From contig DASXAR010000012.1 of NCBI GenBank assembly GCA_036406595.1, forward strand, positions 1 to 60,150: 60,150 nucleotides of DNA. The letters run 5' to 3'. Positions 30,970 through 40,179 of this stretch are shown here, piece by piece. The DNA is from VRUE01 sp036406595. GTDB lineage: Bacteria > Actinomycetota > Thermoleophilia > Solirubrobacterales > 70-9. The translations under genes were made by a program, and so were the position numbers. Numbering within the stretch: the first letter of the stretch is position 1; each line of letters starts with the position of its first letter. The notes beneath the pieces were generated by a model. The model saw only the letters and a list, made by a program, of their open reading frames with translations, was not told the DNA's origin and ran no database searches.

Positions 30970-32169
30970 ATGCCCGAGGCGTACCTCGTCGAGGCCGTGC
31001 GCACCCCGATGGGGTCGTACCGTGGGGCGCTCTCAGGCGCCAGGCCCGACGACCTGGCCGCCGACGTCATCAGGGCCGCGGTCGAGCGAAGCGGTGTGGA
31101 CCCGGAGCGGATCGCCGACGTCTATTTCGGTGCCGCCAACCAGGCGGGCGAGGACAACCGCGACGTCGCCCGGATGGCGGTACTGCTGGCGGGGCTGCCG
31201 CAGAGCGTCCCCGGGGCGACCGTCAACCGCCTCTGCGCGTCCGGGCTCGAGGCGGTCAACGCCGCGGCGCGAGCGGTGAAGCTCGGCGAGGGCGATTACT
31301 ACCTGGCGGGGGGAGTCGAGTCGATGAGCCGCGCCCCCTGGGTCGTCGAGAAGCCCGAGCGCGGCCTGCCACGCGGGGCTCAGACGATGCACGACACGAC
31401 GCTCGGGTGGCGTCTGATCAATCCGCGCATGGCGGAGGTCGGCGCCTCGACCGAGTCGATGGGCGAGACCGCGGAGAACGTCGCCGAGCGCTACGGCATC
31501 AGCCGCGAGGCGCAGGACGCCTTCGGGCTGCGCAGCCATCAGCGCGCGGTGGCGGCGATGGAGGAAGGCCGCTTCGAGGAGGAGATCGTGCCGGTCGAGG
31601 TCCCGCAGGGACGGACGAAGGTCACGGTCGGCGTCGACGAGGGGCCGAGGCCCGACGCGTCGAGGGAGAAGATGGCGAAGCTGAGACCGGTGTTCCGCGA
31701 GGGCGGAACCGTCACCGCGGGCAACGCGTCGACCCTCAACGACGGCGCCGCCTGCACGCTGATCGCCTCGGAGGCGGGCGTCGGGGAGCTCGGAGCCGAG
31801 CCGCTGGCTCGGATCGTCTCCTTCGGCGTCGCCGGCGTCGACCCGGCCTACATGGGCGTCGGACCGGTCCAGGCGGTGCCGCGGGCGCTCCGGGCCGCTG
31901 GCCTCGACCTCGACCAGCTCGACCTGATCGAGCTGAACGAGGCCTTCGCCGCCCAGGTGCTCGCCTGTATCGGCGAGCTCGGCATCGACGAGGAGCGCCT
32001 CAACGTCAACGGGGGCGCGATCGCCCTCGGTCACCCCCTCGGCTGCTCCGGCGCTCGTCTCACCACCACCCTTGCTCATGAGCTGCGCCGCCGCGGAGGC
32101 CGCTTCGGGATCGCCACCCTCTGCGTCGGCGTCGGGCAGGGGCTGGCGACGGTCTTCGAAGCGGTTTAA
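30970..32169 (+). CDS. Thiolase (acetyl-CoA C-acyltransferase)
   Basis: A 399-residue thiolase with all catalytic elements: nucleophile Cys89 in VNRLCASGLEAV, His in NGGAIALGHPLG and the second Cys in LCVGVGQG. NQAGEDNRDVARMA is reminiscent of beta-ketoadipyl-CoA thiolases (PcaF-like), but the same fold serves beta-oxidation. It cleaves 3-ketoacyl-CoA with CoA. It is first in a rightward run that continues with acyl-CoA dehydrogenase, enoyl-CoA hydratase and 3-hydroxyacyl-CoA dehydrogenase, which supports a degradative role. Confidence 0.93.
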   Translation: MPEAYLVEAVRTPMGSYRGALSGARPDDLAADVIRAAVERSGVDPERIADVYFGAANQAGEDNRDVARMAVLLAGLPQSVPGATVNRLCASGLEAVNAAARAVKLGEGDYYLAGGVESMSRAPWVVEKPERGLPRGAQTMHDTTLGWRLINPRMAEVGASTESMGETAENVAERYGISREAQDAFGLRSHQRAVAAMEEGRFEEEIVPVEVPQGRTKVTVGVDEGPRPDASREKMAKLRPVFREGGTVTAGNASTLNDGAACTLIASEAGVGELGAEPLARIVSFGVAGVDPAYMGVGPVQAVPRALRAAGLDLDQLDLIELNEAFAAQVLACIGELGIDEERLNVNGGAIALGHPLGCSGARLTTTLAHELRRRGGRFGIATLCVGVGQGLATVFEAV

Positions 32170-32198
32170 AGACGACAACCGGTAGCCTCGCGCGGGCC

Positions 32199-33026
32199 AT
32201 GGCCGATGGGGCATTCACCGAGCTGGCGAGCGTCGACGGGAGGATCACCCCCACAGACGAGGCGACGATCTCGCTGCGCGACGACGGGCTCTACCGGGGG
32301 GACGGCGCGTTCGAGGTGATCCGCCTCTACGAGGGGCGGCCGTTCGCGCTCGACGAGCACCTCGACCGGCTCGAGCGCTCGAGCGCCGCGATCGAGCTCG
32401 ACTTCGACCGGACCGCATTGGAGGAGGAGATCGAGGCCCTGCTCTCCGAGGCGGGCGAGGTCCAGGGTCAGCTGCGGCTGATCGTCACCAGGGGCGGGCG
32501 GCGGATCGCCGCCACCGAGCCGATTCCGGCTCATTCGGAGACCGTGCGGCTCGCCACCGTCACCTACTCGCCCTCGGTGATCCTCAACGGGGTGAAGTCG
32601 CTTTCCTACGCCGCCAACATGCAGGCGACCAGGCTGGCCGGGGCCCAGGGCGCCGACGAGGCGGTCCTGGTTCGCCCCGACGGCACCGTACTCGAGCCGC
32701 CGACCTCCTCGATCTTCTGGGTCTCTCCCCAAGGGGGGCTGCGCACGCCCGCGCTCGAGGTCGGGGTGCTCGAATCGATCACCCGAGACCGCATGGTGAG
32801 GACCCTTCACGTCGAAGAGGGAGCCTGGCCGGCCGCCGACCTGCGCTCGGCACACGAGGCGTTCCTCGCCTCGACGACCCGCGAGATCCAGGCGGTCTCG
32901 GCGATCGACGGCGCCGACCTCGCCGAGGCACCCGGCCCTCGCACCCGCGAGGCGCAGAAGGCCTTCGCGGCGACGCTTCAGCAGGAGCTCGATCAGATCA
33001 GCGCCGAATCCAGAAAGCAGGGGTGA
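32199..33026 (+). CDS. Class IV aminotransferase
   Basis: A 275-residue PLP enzyme of fold type IV (branched-chain aminotransferase, D-amino-acid transaminase or aminodeoxychorismate lyase type). The PLP lysine is in GVKSLSYAANM. SLRDDGLYRGDGAFEVIRLY and TRGGRRIA are the usual conserved parts, and EPPTSSIFWV and STTREIQAVSAIDG follow. Which of the three activities it has cannot be decided by eye. It lies between thiolase and acyl-CoA dehydrogenase, one base from the latter (TGAGATG), so it may act in branched-chain amino-acid catabolism, which is inference. Confidence 0.9.
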   Translation: MADGAFTELASVDGRITPTDEATISLRDDGLYRGDGAFEVIRLYEGRPFALDEHLDRLERSSAAIELDFDRTALEEEIEALLSEAGEVQGQLRLIVTRGGRRIAATEPIPAHSETVRLATVTYSPSVILNGVKSLSYAANMQATRLAGAQGADEAVLVRPDGTVLEPPTSSIFWVSPQGGLRTPALEVGVLESITRDRMVRTLHVEEGAWPAADLRSAHEAFLASTTREIQAVSAIDGADLAEAPGPRTREAQKAFAATLQQELDQISAESRKQG

Positions 33027-33027
33027 G

Positions 33028-34197
33028 ATGGACTTCCAGTTGACCGACGAGCAGCGCCTCATCTCCGAGGCCGCGCGCGAATTCGCGGATCGTGAGATCA
33101 CGCCGCGGGTGCGCGACAACGACCGCGCCGCCCGCTTCGATCGCGAGCTGGCGAGCAAGCTGGGCGAGGTCGGGTACCTCGGGGCGCCGGTCGCCGAGCA
33201 GTACGGCGGCCGCGGCCTCGACTACCTGGGCTACGGCTTGATCGTCGAACAGGTCGGCCGCGCAGACTCCTCCGCGCGCACGGTCGTCTCGGTGCAGACC
33301 TCGCTGGTCGCCGGGTCGATCGAGAAGTGGGGAACCGAGGAGCAAAAGCAGATGTGGCTGCCCCGCCTCTGCTCCGGCGAGGCGCTCGGCTGCTTTGGGC
33401 TGACCGAGCCCGACACGGGCTCCGATGCCGCCAATCTCCGAACCCGCGCCACCAAGACGGACTCCGGCTGGTCGATCAGCGGCCAGAAGATGTGGATCAG
33501 CCTCGGCAACTTCTCGGAGGTGGCGCTTATCTTCGCCCAGACAGACCCCGAGAAGAAGCATCGCGGCCTCGCCTGCTTTCTCGTCCCGACCGACAGCGAG
33601 GGCTTCTCGACCCAGGAGATCCACGGCAAGCTGGGCCTGCGCGCCTCGGACACCGCCGAACTGTCCCTCGACGGCGTCGAGGTCGGCGAGGACGCGATGC
33701 TCGGGGAGATCGGCGACGGCTTCAAGGTCGCGATGAGCGCCCTCGACAACGGCCGCTACAGCGTCGCCGCCGGCTGCGTGGGGATCTGCGAAGGCTGCGT
33801 GGAAGCCTCGGTCGCCTACTCGAAGGAGCGCAAGCAGTTCGGCGTGCCCCTTGCGCGCTTCCAATTGGTTCAGGAGATGATCGCCGACATGATCCTGAGG
33901 CGCGACGCGGCGCGGATGCTCGTCTTCAGGGCGGGAGCGCTGAAGGACGAAGCCAAGCCGAACACGATGGAGACGTCGGTTGCGAAGCTCTACGCGACGG
34001 AGTCGGCGGTCGAATGCGCAAACCTCGCGATCCAGGTCCATGGCGGCGCCGGCTACGTCGACGACTATCCGGTCGAGCGCTACCTGCGCGACGCCCGCGT
34101 GACGACCCTCTACGAGGGGACCTCCCAGATCCAGAAGCTGATCATCGGCCGCGCCGTCACCGGCGAGAATGCGATGACGCCCTTGTCGGCGGAATGA
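33028..34197 (+). CDS. Acyl-CoA dehydrogenase
   Basis: A 389-residue FAD-dependent enzyme that introduces the trans-2 double bond in acyl-CoA. CFGLTEPDTGSDAANLRTRA and WISLGNFSEVALIFAQ are FAD-contacting segments. The base Glu is in TTLYEGTSQIQKLII. Full length and gap-free, it resembles short-chain, butyryl or glutaryl-type members. It overlaps closely with the aminotransferase and precedes the hydratase by 64 bases. Electrons would go to ETF, which is not in the window. Confidence 0.94.
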   Translation: MDFQLTDEQRLISEAAREFADREITPRVRDNDRAARFDRELASKLGEVGYLGAPVAEQYGGRGLDYLGYGLIVEQVGRADSSARTVVSVQTSLVAGSIEKWGTEEQKQMWLPRLCSGEALGCFGLTEPDTGSDAANLRTRATKTDSGWSISGQKMWISLGNFSEVALIFAQTDPEKKHRGLACFLVPTDSEGFSTQEIHGKLGLRASDTAELSLDGVEVGEDAMLGEIGDGFKVAMSALDNGRYSVAAGCVGICEGCVEASVAYSKERKQFGVPLARFQLVQEMIADMILRRDAARMLVFRAGALKDEAKPNTMETSVAKLYATESAVECANLAIQVHGGAGYVDDYPVERYLRDARVTTLYEGTSQIQKLIIGRAVTGENAMTPLSAE

Positions 34198-34261
34198 GCG
34201 AGCGTCGAAATCTGTTTCCTCGCGAAGCGAATGAAGCCGACATCCTCATGTCGGGCGCGGG

Positions 34262-35035
34262 ATGACTAAGCTCATCAAAGTCAATCGCGACGAGCTCCAC
34301 GTCGCGCTGCTCCAGCTCGACCGGCCGGAGGCCCGCAACGCGCTCTCGCCGGAGATGATGGAGGAGGTCGCGGGCGAGCTCGAGCTACTCGACGCCGACC
34401 CCGAGGCGCGGTGCATCGTGATCGCCGGCTCCGAAGAGGTCTTCGCCGCCGGCGCCGACATCAGGGCGATGAGCGAGCGGAGCTTCGAGGAGGCGCTCCG
34501 CCATCCCGCCGCCTCCTTCTGGAGGCGGCTGGCCGCGATCAAGACACCGATGGTCGCGGCGGTCTCGGGCTACGCGCTCGGCGGCGGCTGCGAGCTGGCG
34601 CTGGCCTGCGACATGATCGTCGCCTCCGAGACGGCGCTCTTCGGCCAGCCGGAGATAACGCTCGGGATCATCCCCGGGGGCGGCGGCACACAGCGGCTGG
34701 CACGGGTGCTCGGCAAGCAGCGGGCGATGGAGTACGTCCTCACCGGCCGCCGCTTCGACGCGCAGATGGCACGCGATTTCGGCCTCGTCAACGAGGTCGT
34801 GAAGAAGGGGCAGTGGCTGACCGGGGCCGTCGAGCTGGCGCGGATGGTCGCCGAGCGGCCGCCGATCGCGGCGCGACTCGCCAAGCAGGCCGTGCTTGCC
34901 GCGGAGGAGACAGGGCTCTCCGCCGGGCTCGACCACGAGCGACGCCTCTACGAGCTGGCGATGGCGACCGAGGATCGGGTCGAGGGGATGCGGGCCTTCC
35001 TGGAGAAGCGAGAGCCGCGGTTCCAGGGCAAGTGA
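34262..35035 (+). CDS. Enoyl-CoA hydratase/isomerase
   Basis: A 257-residue crotonase. FAAGADIRAM and GYALGGGCELALACD form the oxyanion hole, with the first catalytic Glu in the latter; FGQPEITLGIIPGGGGTQRL has the second Glu. It hydrates 2-enoyl-CoA to 3-hydroxyacyl-CoA in beta-oxidation. The stop overlaps the following dehydrogenase start as GTGA, so the two steps are translationally coupled. Confidence 0.94.
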   Translation: MTKLIKVNRDELHVALLQLDRPEARNALSPEMMEEVAGELELLDADPEARCIVIAGSEEVFAAGADIRAMSERSFEEALRHPAASFWRRLAAIKTPMVAAVSGYALGGGCELALACDMIVASETALFGQPEITLGIIPGGGGTQRLARVLGKQRAMEYVLTGRRFDAQMARDFGLVNEVVKKGQWLTGAVELARMVAERPPIAARLAKQAVLAAEETGLSAGLDHERRLYELAMATEDRVEGMRAFLEKREPRFQGK

Positions 35036-36216
35036 CGCCGGTGGAGCGGGTCGGCGTCGTCGGCGCCGGGACGATGGGTTCGGGGATTGCCCAGATCGCC
35101 GCGCAGGGCGGCTATGAGGCGCGGATCTTCGACCCGATCCCCGAGGCCCGCGAGGCTGGGATCGGCCGCCTGCGCGAGGCGCTCCGCAGGGGAGCGGAGA
35201 GGGGCCATTGGTCCGAGCGGGAGGCCGAGGAGGCCACCACCCGGGCCGTCGCCGTCGAGAGCCTCGAGCAGCTCTGCGATTGCGACCTCGTGGTGGAGGC
35301 GGCGCCCGAGGACCTGGCGCTGAAGCGGGAGCTGTTCGCGCGGCTGGCGGAGGCATGCGGGCCGGAGGCGATCCTCGCCAGCAACACCTCCTCGCTGCGG
35401 GTCGCCGACATCGGCGGCGAGGTGCCCGGGCCCGAGCGGGTCGTCGGGATGCATTTCTTCAACCCGCCGGCCCGGATGAAGCTGGTCGAGGTCGTCGCCA
35501 CCGAGAACTCCTCGCCGGGGGCGATCGCAACCACGGCTGAGGTCGGCGAACGGATGGGGCGCACGCCGATCCACGCCAGGGACAGCCCCGGCTTCATCGC
35601 CAATCGTCTCGCCCGCCCCTTCTCGCTCGAGTCGCTTCGCATCCTCGCCGATGGCGTCGCCGACGCGCCGACGATCGACCGTGTCTGCCGCATCGGCGGC
35701 GGCTTCCGGATGGGCCCCTTCGAGCTGCTGGATCTGATCGGGCTCGATGTCAACCTGAGTGTCGCCCGCTCCTTCTACGAGCAGGGCGGCCGCCCCGAGC
35801 GGTGGCGACCCAGCCCGGTCCAGGCCGGGATGGTCGAGGCCGGGAAGCTGGGCCGTAAGACCGGGTCCGGCTTCTACGCCTACGGCGAGGAGCGCCACCG
35901 CGAGCCCGACCCGGAGCTGGGGATCGAGGCCCCGTCCCTCGACCCCGACGACCTCGTCCGGATCGACCCGGCCGGCCCCCTGATCCTTCCGCGCCTGATC
36001 TCCCAGATCGCCAACGAGGCCGCCTTCGCGCTCGAAGAGGAGGTCGGCTCGGCGCCGGACATGGACACGGCGATGCGCCTCGGCTTCAACTGGCCGCTCG
36101 GGCCGCTCGAGCTCACCGACCTGATCGGCGCCGCCCGGGCGCGGGCGCTGCTCGAAGAGCTGCGCAGCAAGAGCGGCGAGGCCTACGCTCCCGCGCCCTC
36201 CCTCAACCGCGGCTGA
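35032..36216 (+). CDS. 3-Hydroxyacyl-CoA dehydrogenase
   Basis: About 394 residues from GTG 35032, overlapping the hydratase stop; GTG 35041 is an alternative. The NAD-binding motif GVVGAGTMGSGIAQIA, the ASNTSSLRVADI segment and GMHFFNPPARMKLVEVV with the catalytic His are intact. Two C-terminal helical domains follow (GGGFRMGPFELLDLIG and MDTAMRLGFNWPLGP), the duplicated arrangement of the long PaaH/Hbd-type enzymes. It oxidises 3-hydroxyacyl-CoA to the ketoacyl-CoA used by the thiolase upstream. Its end overlaps the convergent UBP gene by 14 bases. Confidence 0.94.
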   Translation: MTPVERVGVVGAGTMGSGIAQIAAQGGYEARIFDPIPEAREAGIGRLREALRRGAERGHWSEREAEEATTRAVAVESLEQLCDCDLVVEAAPEDLALKRELFARLAEACGPEAILASNTSSLRVADIGGEVPGPERVVGMHFFNPPARMKLVEVVATENSSPGAIATTAEVGERMGRTPIHARDSPGFIANRLARPFSLESLRILADGVADAPTIDRVCRIGGGFRMGPFELLDLIGLDVNLSVARSFYEQGGRPERWRPSPVQAGMVEAGKLGRKTGSGFYAYGEERHREPDPELGIEAPSLDPDDLVRIDPAGPLILPRLISQIANEAAFALEEEVGSAPDMDTAMRLGFNWPLGPLELTDLIGAARARALLEELRSKSGEAYAPAPSLNRG

Positions 36217-36481
36217 GGCGCATCATCACCTCGTCGACGTAGCACCAGCTCCAGTCCTCACCGGGCTCCGCCGAGCGGATGATCGGATGGCCGCTCTCCT
36301 GGTGGTGGACGGTCGCGTGCCTCCCCGGGGAGTTGTCACAGCAGCCGATGTGGCCGCAGCTCTGGCACATCCTCAGGTGGACCCACCGCATGCCGATCTT
36401 GAGGCACTCCTCGCAGCCGGGCATCTCGGCAGGGAGGTCGAAGTACTCGACCGTGTTGAGGTGGGAGCAACTGGAAGCCGT
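36203..36481 (-). CDS. UBP-type zinc-finger protein, apparent ACG start
   Basis: A stand-alone UBP-type zinc finger. Ligand-rich segments are SSCSHL, GCEECLKIGMRWVHLR, CQSCGHIGCCDNSPGRHATV and SGHPIIRSAEPGEDWSWCY. Family members usually begin M-A-x-x-C-x-H-L. Here the corresponding codon at 36481 is ACG, just after a TAG, and no ATG/GTG/TTG precedes the CSHL ligands. ATG 36424 would delete those zinc ligands. The intact zinc-binding pattern favours initiation near 36481. The role in bacteria is unknown; it may bind protein C-termini. Confidence 0.75.
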   Translation of the reverse strand, partial: TASSCSHLNTVEYFDLPAEMPGCEECLKIGMRWVHLRMCQSCGHIGCCDNSPGRHATVHHQESGHPIIRSAEPGEDWSWCYVDEVMMRLSRG

Positions 36482-36547
36482 GGCCCGACCCTAGAGGATC
36501 CGGGGCGGCGGCTCCGGCCGGCGCGGGCGATGTGCAAGGGTGCCCGG

Positions 36548-37027
36548 GTGGCCGAACGGAGGAACGGAGAGGCGATCACGCCGGAGGGCATCGCCGCGCT
36601 CCGCGAGGAAATCGAGCAGCTGGAGGGACCGGCGCGGACCGAGATGGCCGCGCGAATCAAAGCCGCGCGCGAGCTCGGCGACCTGAAGGAGAACGCGGAG
36701 TACCACATCGCCAAGGAGGACCAGGCGCACCTCGAGACACGGATCAAGCGCCTCCGGGAGCGACTTCGCAATGCCGTCGTCGTCGACGTCGACGAGGACG
36801 GCGATCGCTTCGCGTTCGGCCGCACCGCGGAGGTCCTCGACGAGGCAAAGGGCGAGGTCGCAACCTGGACGCTGGTCGGCTCGACCGAGGCCGATCTGAC
36901 CGAGGGCCGCCTCTCGGCCGAGTCGCCGATCGGTCAGGCACTGCGTGACGCGCATGTCGGCGAGCGCGTCGAGATCGACACGCCTAAAGGGACGCGCGCG
37001 TTCGTCGTCAAGAGCCTGATCGAATGA
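36548..37027 (+). CDS. greA: Transcription elongation factor GreA
   Basis: A 159-residue GreA/GreB protein. The N-terminal coiled coil runs from AALREEIEQLEGPARTEMAA through AARELGDLKENAEYHIAKED, which contains the acidic loop that reaches the RNA polymerase active site. The C-terminal FKBP-like domain ends ESPIGQALRDAHVGERVEID. It rescues backtracked polymerase by stimulating transcript cleavage. The start is GTG 36548 or, in frame, ATG 36530. Seven bases separate its stop from the convergent trxB end. Confidence 0.95.
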   Translation: MAERRNGEAITPEGIAALREEIEQLEGPARTEMAARIKAARELGDLKENAEYHIAKEDQAHLETRIKRLRERLRNAVVVDVDEDGDRFAFGRTAEVLDEAKGEVATWTLVGSTEADLTEGRLSAESPIGQALRDAHVGERVEIDTPKGTRAFVVKSLIE

Positions 37028-37034
37028 CCGGCTG

Positions 37035-38045
37035 CTAGCTGCCCGGGGTCGGGGCGATCTCGGTCGGCTCGCCGCCGCGCTGCCAGTGGGCCTCGGGCGA
37101 AGGCGGCGTGTCGCGCAGGTACCACTCGGCATCGAGAGCGCCCATGCAGCCGGTGCCGGCGGCGGTCACCGCCTGGCGGTAGATCCGGTCGACCACGTCG
37201 CCGACCGCGAAGACACCGGCGAGCTTGGTTTTGGTGGATCCGGGCTGGGTGCGGATGTAGCCGTCCTCGTCGGTGTCGATCTGGCCGGCGACGACCTCCG
37301 AGCGCGGGATGTGGCCGATCGCGATGAAGGCTCCTTCGGTCGCGAAGTCCTCGGTCTCCCCCGTCTCGACGTTCTTCAGCCTCACGTGGTCGAGGCTGCC
37401 GCTCTCGTCGCCGACGAACTCCTCGGCCACGAACGGTGTCTTGAACTCGATGTTGGGCTGCTGGCGGGCCCGCTCCTCCATGATCTTCGAGGCGCGGAAC
37501 TCGTCGCGGCGGTTGACGATCGTCAGCTTCGTGGCGAACTTGGAGACGAAGATCGCATCCTCCATCGCCGAGTCGCCGCCGCCGATCACGATCACCTCCT
37601 TGCCCTTGAAGAAGGCGCCGTCGCAGACGCCGCAGGTGGAGACGCCGCAGCCGCTCAGCTCGCGCTCGCCGGGTACGCCAAGCCGGCGCGGCTCGGCCCC
37701 CATCGCGAGGATCACCGTCCGCGCGAGGTGCTCCTCCTCGCCCAGGTGGACCCTCTGGATCCCGCCGTCGCTGAGCTCGACCCGATCGACGTCATCGGTG
37801 ACGAAGCGCGTCCCGAAGCGCTCGGCCTGAGCGCGGAACTCGGTCATCATCTCCGGCCCCATGATCCCCTCCGGGTAACCGGGGTAGTTCTCGACATCGG
37901 TCGTGTTCTGGAGCTGCCCACCCCACTGGAAGCCCTCGAAGACGAGCGGCTCGAGGTTGGCGCGAGCCGTGTAGAGCGCGGCGGTGTAGCCGGCCGGGCC
38001 GCCCCCGATGATGATCACGTTCTCGATCTTCCTCTGCTCTGCCAT
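37035..38045 (-). CDS. trxB: Thioredoxin-disulfide reductase
   Basis: A 336-residue flavoenzyme from ATG 38045 (MAEQRKIENV). FAD site: IIIGGGPAGYTAALY. Redox centre: STCGVCDGAFF (Cys138/Cys141). NADPH site: IVIGGGDSAMEDA. A C-terminal FAD motif follows in GVFAVGDVVD. It reduces thioredoxin with NADPH. The 60 bases upstream are strikingly AT-rich (CTTTACTTTTTATAGTA), consistent with a strong or redox-regulated promoter. Confidence 0.95.
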   Translation of the reverse strand: MAEQRKIENVIIIGGGPAGYTAALYTARANLEPLVFEGFQWGGQLQNTTDVENYPGYPEGIMGPEMMTEFRAQAERFGTRFVTDDVDRVELSDGGIQRVHLGEEEHLARTVILAMGAEPRRLGVPGERELSGCGVSTCGVCDGAFFKGKEVIVIGGGDSAMEDAIFVSKFATKLTIVNRRDEFRASKIMEERARQQPNIEFKTPFVAEEFVGDESGSLDHVRLKNVETGETEDFATEGAFIAIGHIPRSEVVAGQIDTDEDGYIRTQPGSTKTKLAGVFAVGDVVDRIYRQAVTAAGTGCMGALDAEWYLRDTPPSPEAHWQRGGEPTEIAPTPGS

Positions 38046-38060
38046 TTCTGCCCCGCGGGA

Positions 38061-38090
38061 GTCTAATACTTTACTTTTTATAGTACCGCG
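38061..38090 (-). promoter_or_regulatory. AT-rich promoter region of trxB
   Basis: An AT-rich island centred on TACTTTTTATAGTA, with a TACT/AGTA dyad, lies directly upstream of trxB in otherwise about 70 percent GC sequence (estimated by eye). It is suitable for a -10 region. The dyad arms are only four bases, so an operator is speculative. Confidence 0.35.
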
Positions 38091-38107
38091 TCGGTCAAGC
38101 CTCCAAG

Positions 38108-39229
38108 TCATCCCGAAGCCGGCTCGAGCTGCCGTTTCGGCACCGTCTCGCGATCGATCGGGAGACCCTCCTCTTCCCACAGCTGGACCCGGTGGCGGAG
38201 CTGGAAGAAGGCGACGACCCCGAACGGAATCGGCAGCCAGAAGGCCACGAGGCGGTAGATCAGGATCGCCGGGAAGACGGTGTCCTCGGGCAGGCCAAAG
38301 AGGACGAAGGCTCCGATCATGCCGGCATCGACGGCGCCCACACCGGCCGGGGCCAGCGGGAAGAGGTTGGCGACCATGCCGAGGAAGAAACCCTGGACCA
38401 CGACCGCGAGCGGGACGTGAACGCCGAACGCTTTGAAGGACGCCCAGAGGATGCCGATGTTCGCCGCCCAGAACCCGGCCGCACCGACCACCGCGAGACC
38501 GCCGCGGGATGGATGGGCGAAGAGGCTGAGGGCGAAGCGGAAGCCTTCGCCCGCGATGGCCGGAATTTTGGCGATGTTTGCGGCGATCGATTTGGCCCGC
38601 TCGCCGTGCGCGTGCGCGGCGACCCGGGGGGCGAGGTCCGGGGGGATCAGCGCGAGGACCAGACCGAGAAGGAGCGTCAAGCCGGCGAACGCGGCAGGCA
38701 CGATGGTCAGCTCGACCGAGTCCTTGCCGGGCAGCACTCCGGTCCGCAGCAGGACCCCGAAGACGATCAACGCGATCGGGTAGAAGACGTAGTGGAGGCT
38801 GAGGAAGGCGACCATGCGGCGCCCGACGTCGTGACGGGCCATGCCCGCTTTGCGCAGCGCCCAGTAGGTGAGGGCGATGCCACCTGCCCCGGCGGCAGAG
38901 AAGAGGAGGGTCGCCGCAACACCGGCCATGTTGATCTCATACGTCTCGCCCCAGGTGAGGGGGAGCGCATCACCGCCGACCACGGCCTTGAACAGTGCGA
39001 TGTAGGTGGCGATCGCCACCAGGTTGAAGCCGATCGCAATGGCGACCCAGACCAGATCGGCGTCGTCGAGCTTGCTGAGCGCGTCGCCGAGCCCGACCAG
39101 CTTCGGGAAGAGGAAGTAGATGCCGACGAGGAGCGCGACGACGACGAGCACGGTCTGGACCAGTCGCCGCGTCGTAAAGAGCGGCAACCCCACGGCGCGG
39201 TTGCCGTTCGCCGATTCCTCAGGAGACAC
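38108..39229 (-). CDS. Lysylphosphatidylglycerol synthase TM-like (UPF0104 flippase-like) protein
   Basis: A 373-residue membrane protein with about eight helices. It has the family segments FSAAGAGGIALTYWALRK and NLFPLAPAGVGAVDAGMIGA, matching the N-terminal membrane domain of MprF-like proteins. No C-terminal acyltransferase domain is present, so it is a stand-alone flippase-like unit, probably moving or recognising a lipid. The start ATG 39229 precedes a charged cytoplasmic segment. It is followed on the same strand, 11 bases upstream, by the PAP2-like gene; both may act on envelope lipids. Confidence 0.87.
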   Translation of the reverse strand: MSPEESANGNRAVGLPLFTTRRLVQTVLVVVALLVGIYFLFPKLVGLGDALSKLDDADLVWVAIAIGFNLVAIATYIALFKAVVGGDALPLTWGETYEINMAGVAATLLFSAAGAGGIALTYWALRKAGMARHDVGRRMVAFLSLHYVFYPIALIVFGVLLRTGVLPGKDSVELTIVPAAFAGLTLLLGLVLALIPPDLAPRVAAHAHGERAKSIAANIAKIPAIAGEGFRFALSLFAHPSRGGLAVVGAAGFWAANIGILWASFKAFGVHVPLAVVVQGFFLGMVANLFPLAPAGVGAVDAGMIGAFVLFGLPEDTVFPAILIYRLVAFWLPIPFGVVAFFQLRHRVQLWEEEGLPIDRETVPKRQLEPASG

Positions 39230-39240
39230 GCCTGAAAAAG

Positions 39241-40179
39241 CTACCCGGTGGCGAAGCGCTCCAAGCGCTGAAGCCGCCGGTTGATGCCGAGGACGAGGGG
39301 TTCGGCGAGCGGCTCACCGCGGCGCACGGCCCCCACCAGGGCGCCGCCCGCGACGAGATCGGTTACGTAATGCTCGCCGAGGTAGACGAGGGCGAAGCCG
39401 AGTGTGACGGCGTAGGCCCAGCCGGCGGCGCCCGGCGCGCGCCCCGCTTCGCTCAACGAGATCGCCGCCATCGTGGAGGTGGCGAAGTGCAGCGAGGGCA
39501 TCGCCGCCCACGGGTTGCCGCCGAGCGCCTCGTACATCGCCGGCCAGGCGGAACCCCATGTCCGCTCCCCCACCTCGACCATGACGCGGCGCACCTCTTC
39601 CCCTCCGGTGATGCCCTGCTCCGAAGCCCACCAGGGAGGCGGCGTCGGCACCAGGAAGTAGATCGCGCAGCCGATGTCGAAGACCGCCGCGAGCTGCCGA
39701 GCGGCGCGCGGGAAGCGGCCGGGATGGCGAAGCAGTATGTAGACGAGCGCGAGGTAGGGCTCCAGGAACCAGAGCCAGTGGACCCAGGTGAGGAAGCGGT
39801 CGAGGACGTTTGCGCGGCCGAGCCTCGAGAGGGCGCGCTGAAGGCGCACGTTGGGCAGCCGCCCGAGCCCGATCGCCCGGTCCGCGACGATCGGATAGCG
39901 GCTGCGCAGCCGCCGGCGCAAACGCTCGGGATCGTCATAGGGAAGCTCGTGCACCATCGTGAAGGCCCACATCTGCATCGCGAAGAGGGCGACGTCGCGC
40001 CCCGGCGTGCGGGGCCGCAGCACCGCGACCGCGAGCGGCCCGGCGGCGCAGGCAGCGATCGTCACCCGGGCGCGCACCCGGACGCGCCGCCTCAGCAGCG
40101 GAACGGCCACAGCGGCGGCGAGAGCGCCGGCCGCTCCCGCCCGCACCGCCAACCGGAGCGCAGGTGATGCGCTGCTCAT
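39241..40179 (-). CDS. PAP2-like membrane phosphatase/transferase
   Basis: From ATG 40179 (MSSASPALRL), 312 residues with about six helices. The PAP2 motifs are AMPSLHFATSTM and LGEHYVTDLVAGG, which supply the catalytic histidines. Architecture and the WWASEQGI loop resemble inositol-phosphorylceramide-synthase-like PAP2 proteins of actinobacteria rather than soluble phosphatases. It probably acts on a phospholipid or polyprenyl phosphate at the outer membrane face. It is co-directional with the flippase-like gene. Confidence 0.85.
   Translation of the reverse strand: MSSASPALRLAVRAGAAGALAAAVAVPLLRRRVRVRARVTIAACAAGPLAVAVLRPRTPGRDVALFAMQMWAFTMVHELPYDDPERLRRRLRSRYPIVADRAIGLGRLPNVRLQRALSRLGRANVLDRFLTWVHWLWFLEPYLALVYILLRHPGRFPRAARQLAAVFDIGCAIYFLVPTPPPWWASEQGITGGEEVRRVMVEVGERTWGSAWPAMYEALGGNPWAAMPSLHFATSTMAAISLSEAGRAPGAAGWAYAVTLGFALVYLGEHYVTDLVAGGALVGAVRRGEPLAEPLVLGINRRLQRLERFATG

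Noticed and set aside
36540..36570. tRNA-Leu-like start GGTGCCCGGGTGGCCGAACGG
   Set aside because: There is no cloverleaf downstream; it encodes the N-terminus of greA.
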